Shown here: piece by piece, positions 20,900 through 23,109 of the stretch
Position numbering within the stretch: position 1 is the first letter of the stretch
Layout of the letters: each line of letters opens with the position of its first letter
NCBI GenBank assembly: GCA_035689185.1
Contig: DASSLY010000011.1
Coordinates: forward strand, 1 to 23,109
Length of the DNA: 23,109 nt
Direction of reading: 5' to 3'
From: DASSLY01 sp035689185
GTDB lineage: Bacteria > Actinomycetota > Actinomycetes > Actinomycetales > Dermatophilaceae
Program-made: the position numbers and the translations under genes
Notes under the pieces: model-generated
What the model was told of the DNA's origin: nothing
Seen by the model: only the letters and a program-made list of their open reading frames with translations
Database searches by the model: none

Positions 20900-23109
20900 T
20901 CAGACCGGCGCCACCGCGGTCACGGTGACGACTGCCTCGCCCGCCTCGTCGCTGGCGGCCAGGTCCACCTCCGCGTGCACGGCCCAGTCCCGATCCCCGG
21001 ACTCGTCGTCGAGCACCTGCCGGACCAGCCAGCGGGCGGGCTCGGCCTGGACGAGGAGCAGGTGCGGACCGCGCGCGTCCGCGCCGGTCCCGACCTCCTC
21101 GTGCTCCTGCCGGTATGCCGCCCAGCCCGCCTCCCAGCCCGCGGCGTCCAGCTCGCCGCCGAGTTCGGCCAGCTGAGTGAACCGCTGCCCGGCGAACAGT
21201 TCCACCCGGCGGAACATGGCGTTGCGCACCAGGACGCGAAAGGCCCGCTCGTTGCCGGTCACCGGGCGCGGCGCCGACGGGGGCGGCGGGGCGTGCAGCG
21301 GCAGCGGCGCTCCTTGCGCGGACGTCAGCAGCTCCCACTCGTCCAGCAGCGAGGAGTCGGTCTGGCGGACCGCCTCGCCCAGCCACTCGACCAGGTCCTG
21401 CACCTCCTCGGTCTTGCGCGCCTCCGGGACCGTCTGTCGCAGCGCCTTGTAGGCGTCGGACAGGTACCGCAGCACCAGCCCCTCGGAGCGGGCCAGCCCG
21501 TAGTGGGCGATGAACTCGCCGAAGGTCATCGCCTGCTCGAACATGTCGCGGGCCACCGACTTCGGCGACACCGGCGTCTCGGCGACCCACGGGTGCCCGG
21601 CCAGGTATGCGGCGAAGGCGGCCTCGAGAAGCTCCGCCAACGGCCGCGGCCAGGTCACCTCCTCCACCAGCTCGGCCCGCTCCTCGTACTCGATCCCCTG
21701 CGCCTTCATCAGCGCCACCGCCTCCCCGCGCGCCTTGGACTGCTGGGCCCACAGGACCTGCCGCGGGTCCTCCAGGGTGGACTCGACCACCGAGACGACG
21801 TCCAGCGCGTAGCTCGGCGAGGCCGGGTCGAGCAGGTCGAACGCGGCGAGCGCGAACGTCGACAGCGCCTGGTTGAGGGCGAAGTCGTCCTGCAGCTCGG
21901 TGACCACCCGCACCACCCGGCCGTCGGCATCCGGTGCCTCCAGCCGTTCGACCACGCCGGCGGTGAGCAGGCTGCGGTAGATCTGCACGGCCCGCCGGAC
22001 CAGCCGCAGCTGCCGAGGGCCGGTCTCGTGGTTGTCCCGCAACAGCCGGCGGAACGCCGGGAACGGGTCGCCCTGCCGGGCCAGGACGTTGAGGACCATC
22101 GCGTGGCTCACCTGCATCCGGGACACCAGCGCCTCCGGCTCGGCGGCGACCAGCCGGCGGAAGGTGTCCTCCGACCAGCCCACGAATCCCTCCGGCGGCT
22201 GCCGTCGCCGGACGCTGCGCTGCCTGCGCGGGTCGTCGGCGAACTTCGCCAGCGCGCGGGCGTTCTCGATGACGTGTTCCGGGGCCTGCACGACGACCTG
22301 GCCGGCAGTGTCGAACCCCGCCCGCCCGGCCCGGCCGGCGATCTGGTGGAACTCGCGGGCTCGCAGGACTCGCTGACGGCGCCCGTCGAACTTGGTCAGC
22401 CCGGTCAGCAGCACCGTGCGGATCGGCACGTTGATCCCCACGCCGAGGGTGTCGGTGCCGCAGATGACCTTGAGCAGCCCCGCCTGGGCCAGCTGCTCGA
22501 CCAGCCGGCGGTACTTTGGCAGCATCCCGGCGTGGTGCACCCCGATGCCCTGCCGGACCAGCCGGGACAGCGTCTTGCCGAAGCCGGTCCCGAACCGGAA
22601 CGCCCCGATCTGCGCGGCGATCCGGTCCTTGTCCTCCCGGGAGCTGACGTTCACCGAGGTCAGCGCCTGGGCCTGCTCCATCGCCGCCGCCTGGGTGAAG
22701 TGCACGACATACACCGGGGCCTGGTGGGTGGACAGCAACTCCTCCACGGTCTCGTGCAGCGGGGTCATCGCGTAGGCGTAGGACAGCGGCACCGGCCGGG
22801 TCGCCGAGGTGACCACAGCGGTGGGCCGCCCGGTGCGCCGGGTCAGGTCGGCCTGGAACCGCTGCACCTCCCCCAGGGTCGCCGACATCAGCAGGAACTG
22901 GGCCTGCGGCAGCTCCAGGATCGGCACCTGCCAGGCCCAGCCGCGGTCCGGCTCGGCGTAGAAGTGGAACTCGTCCATCACCACCTGGCCGACCTCGGCC
23001 GACTCCCCCTGACGCAGCGCGATGTTGGCCAGGACCTCGGCCGTGCAGCAGACGATCGGGGCGTCCCGGTTCACCGCGGCGTCACCGGTGAGCATGCCGA
23101 CCTGGTCGG
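20900..23109 (-). CDS. DUF3516 / Ski2-like DEAD-DEAH box helicase (5' end outside window)
   Basis: Probably an RNA or nucleic-acid helicase. Seen: more than 735 residues; the frame is open to the window edge, and codons upstream of the first internal ATG (23095) still read like the family (DQVGMLTGDAAVN), so the gene is cut and its Walker A lies outside. Present motifs: Ib-like TAEVLANIALR, DEFH (motif II, MDEFHFYAEPDRG), SATLGE (III), YVVHFTQAAAMEQA (IV), GVHHAGMLPKYRR and TDTLGVGINVP (V), and HQIAGRAGRAGFDT (VI). After residue about 300 a long C-terminal region matches the style of DUF3516, with many acidic and Arg-rich segments. Function is not established for the actinobacterial group. 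The final residues AVVTVTAVAPV follow a stretch of acidic/Ala sequence. Confidence 0.9.
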   Translation of the reverse strand, partial: DQVGMLTGDAAVNRDAPIVCCTAEVLANIALRQGESAEVGQVVMDEFHFYAEPDRGWAWQVPILELPQAQFLLMSATLGEVQRFQADLTRRTGRPTAVVTSATRPVPLSYAYAMTPLHETVEELLSTHQAPVYVVHFTQAAAMEQAQALTSVNVSSREDKDRIAAQIGAFRFGTGFGKTLSRLVRQGIGVHHAGMLPKYRRLVEQLAQAGLLKVICGTDTLGVGINVPIRTVLLTGLTKFDGRRQRVLRAREFHQIAGRAGRAGFDTAGQVVVQAPEHVIENARALAKFADDPRRQRSVRRRQPPEGFVGWSEDTFRRLVAAEPEALVSRMQVSHAMVLNVLARQGDPFPAFRRLLRDNHETGPRQLRLVRRAVQIYRSLLTAGVVERLEAPDADGRVVRVVTELQDDFALNQALSTFALAAFDLLDPASPSYALDVVSVVESTLEDPRQVLWAQQSKARGEAVALMKAQGIEYEERAELVEEVTWPRPLAELLEAAFAAYLAGHPWVAETPVSPKSVARDMFEQAMTFGEFIAHYGLARSEGLVLRYLSDAYKALRQTVPEARKTEEVQDLVEWLGEAVRQTDSSLLDEWELLTSAQGAPLPLHAPPPPSAPRPVTGNERAFRVLVRNAMFRRVELFAGQRFTQLAELGGELDAAGWEAGWAAYRQEHEEVGTGADARGPHLLLVQAEPARWLVRQVLDDESGDRDWAVHAEVDLAASDEAGEAVVTVTAVAPV

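Overview
The window is chromosomal DNA of a high-GC actinobacterium. The case rests on gene content, not only on base composition: mycothiol synthase (MshD), an orphan GlnR-type nitrogen regulator, a Nudix/histidine-phosphatase MutT1, a DUF3516 helicase, many GTG starts, and several -10 motifs placed 6-7 nt before a start codon (leaderless transcription). I cannot place it to genus. Coding density is very high, and I see no tRNA, rRNA, CRISPR array, transposase or integrase.

Layout. (1) 1-805: a partial nitrobindin-like gene and a 40-residue membrane protein on the minus strand, diverging from a DsrE-family gene; the two divergent start codons share one CATG. (2) 886-3017: an arsenic cluster, arsR-aqpS-arsC on the minus strand diverging from arsI. 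It has arsenate reduction, an aquaglyceroporin route and a C-As lyase, but no ArsB/Acr3 pump in view. (3) 3035-4087: an unrecognised multipass membrane protein and a MoaD/ThiS-type sulfur carrier. (4) 4207-9290, plus strand: glnR, mshD, ppk and mutT1. (5) 9459-13339: pstSCAB, convergent with pit and its DUF47/PhoU-like partner (13412-15025). (6) 15137-15929: a 76-residue acidic protein, a possible small Cys-motif protein with a 9-bp tandem repeat, and a run of hairpins. (7) 15930-20794, minus strand: treY-treZ plus an unrecognised gene, forming the trehalose-from-glycogen pathway. (8) 20900-23109: a DUF3516 helicase, cut by the window edge.

How the genes work together. The centre is a phosphate block: high-affinity uptake (Pst), low-affinity uptake (Pit + DUF47), polyphosphate storage (Ppk) and a nucleotide-cleaning hydrolase (MutT1). 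11-nt direct repeats resembling actinobacterial PHO boxes (GTTCACC type) lie before pstS, before ppk (running over the mshD stop codon) and, more weakly, in the moaD/glnR intergenic region. The last would connect phosphate control to nitrogen control. Arsenate is a phosphate analogue that enters through phosphate transporters, so an arsenic cluster a few kb from pst/pit makes physiological sense, although the proximity may be chance.

Most of the window looks like conserved actinobacterial core. The least ordinary parts are the pump-less ars cluster with three vicinal Cys pairs in ArsI, the shared-CATG divergent start, the perfect palindrome in the glnR promoter, the repeat-bearing small gene at 15382-15768, and a recurring GTATGC/GCATAC hexamer that carries otherwise rare codons.
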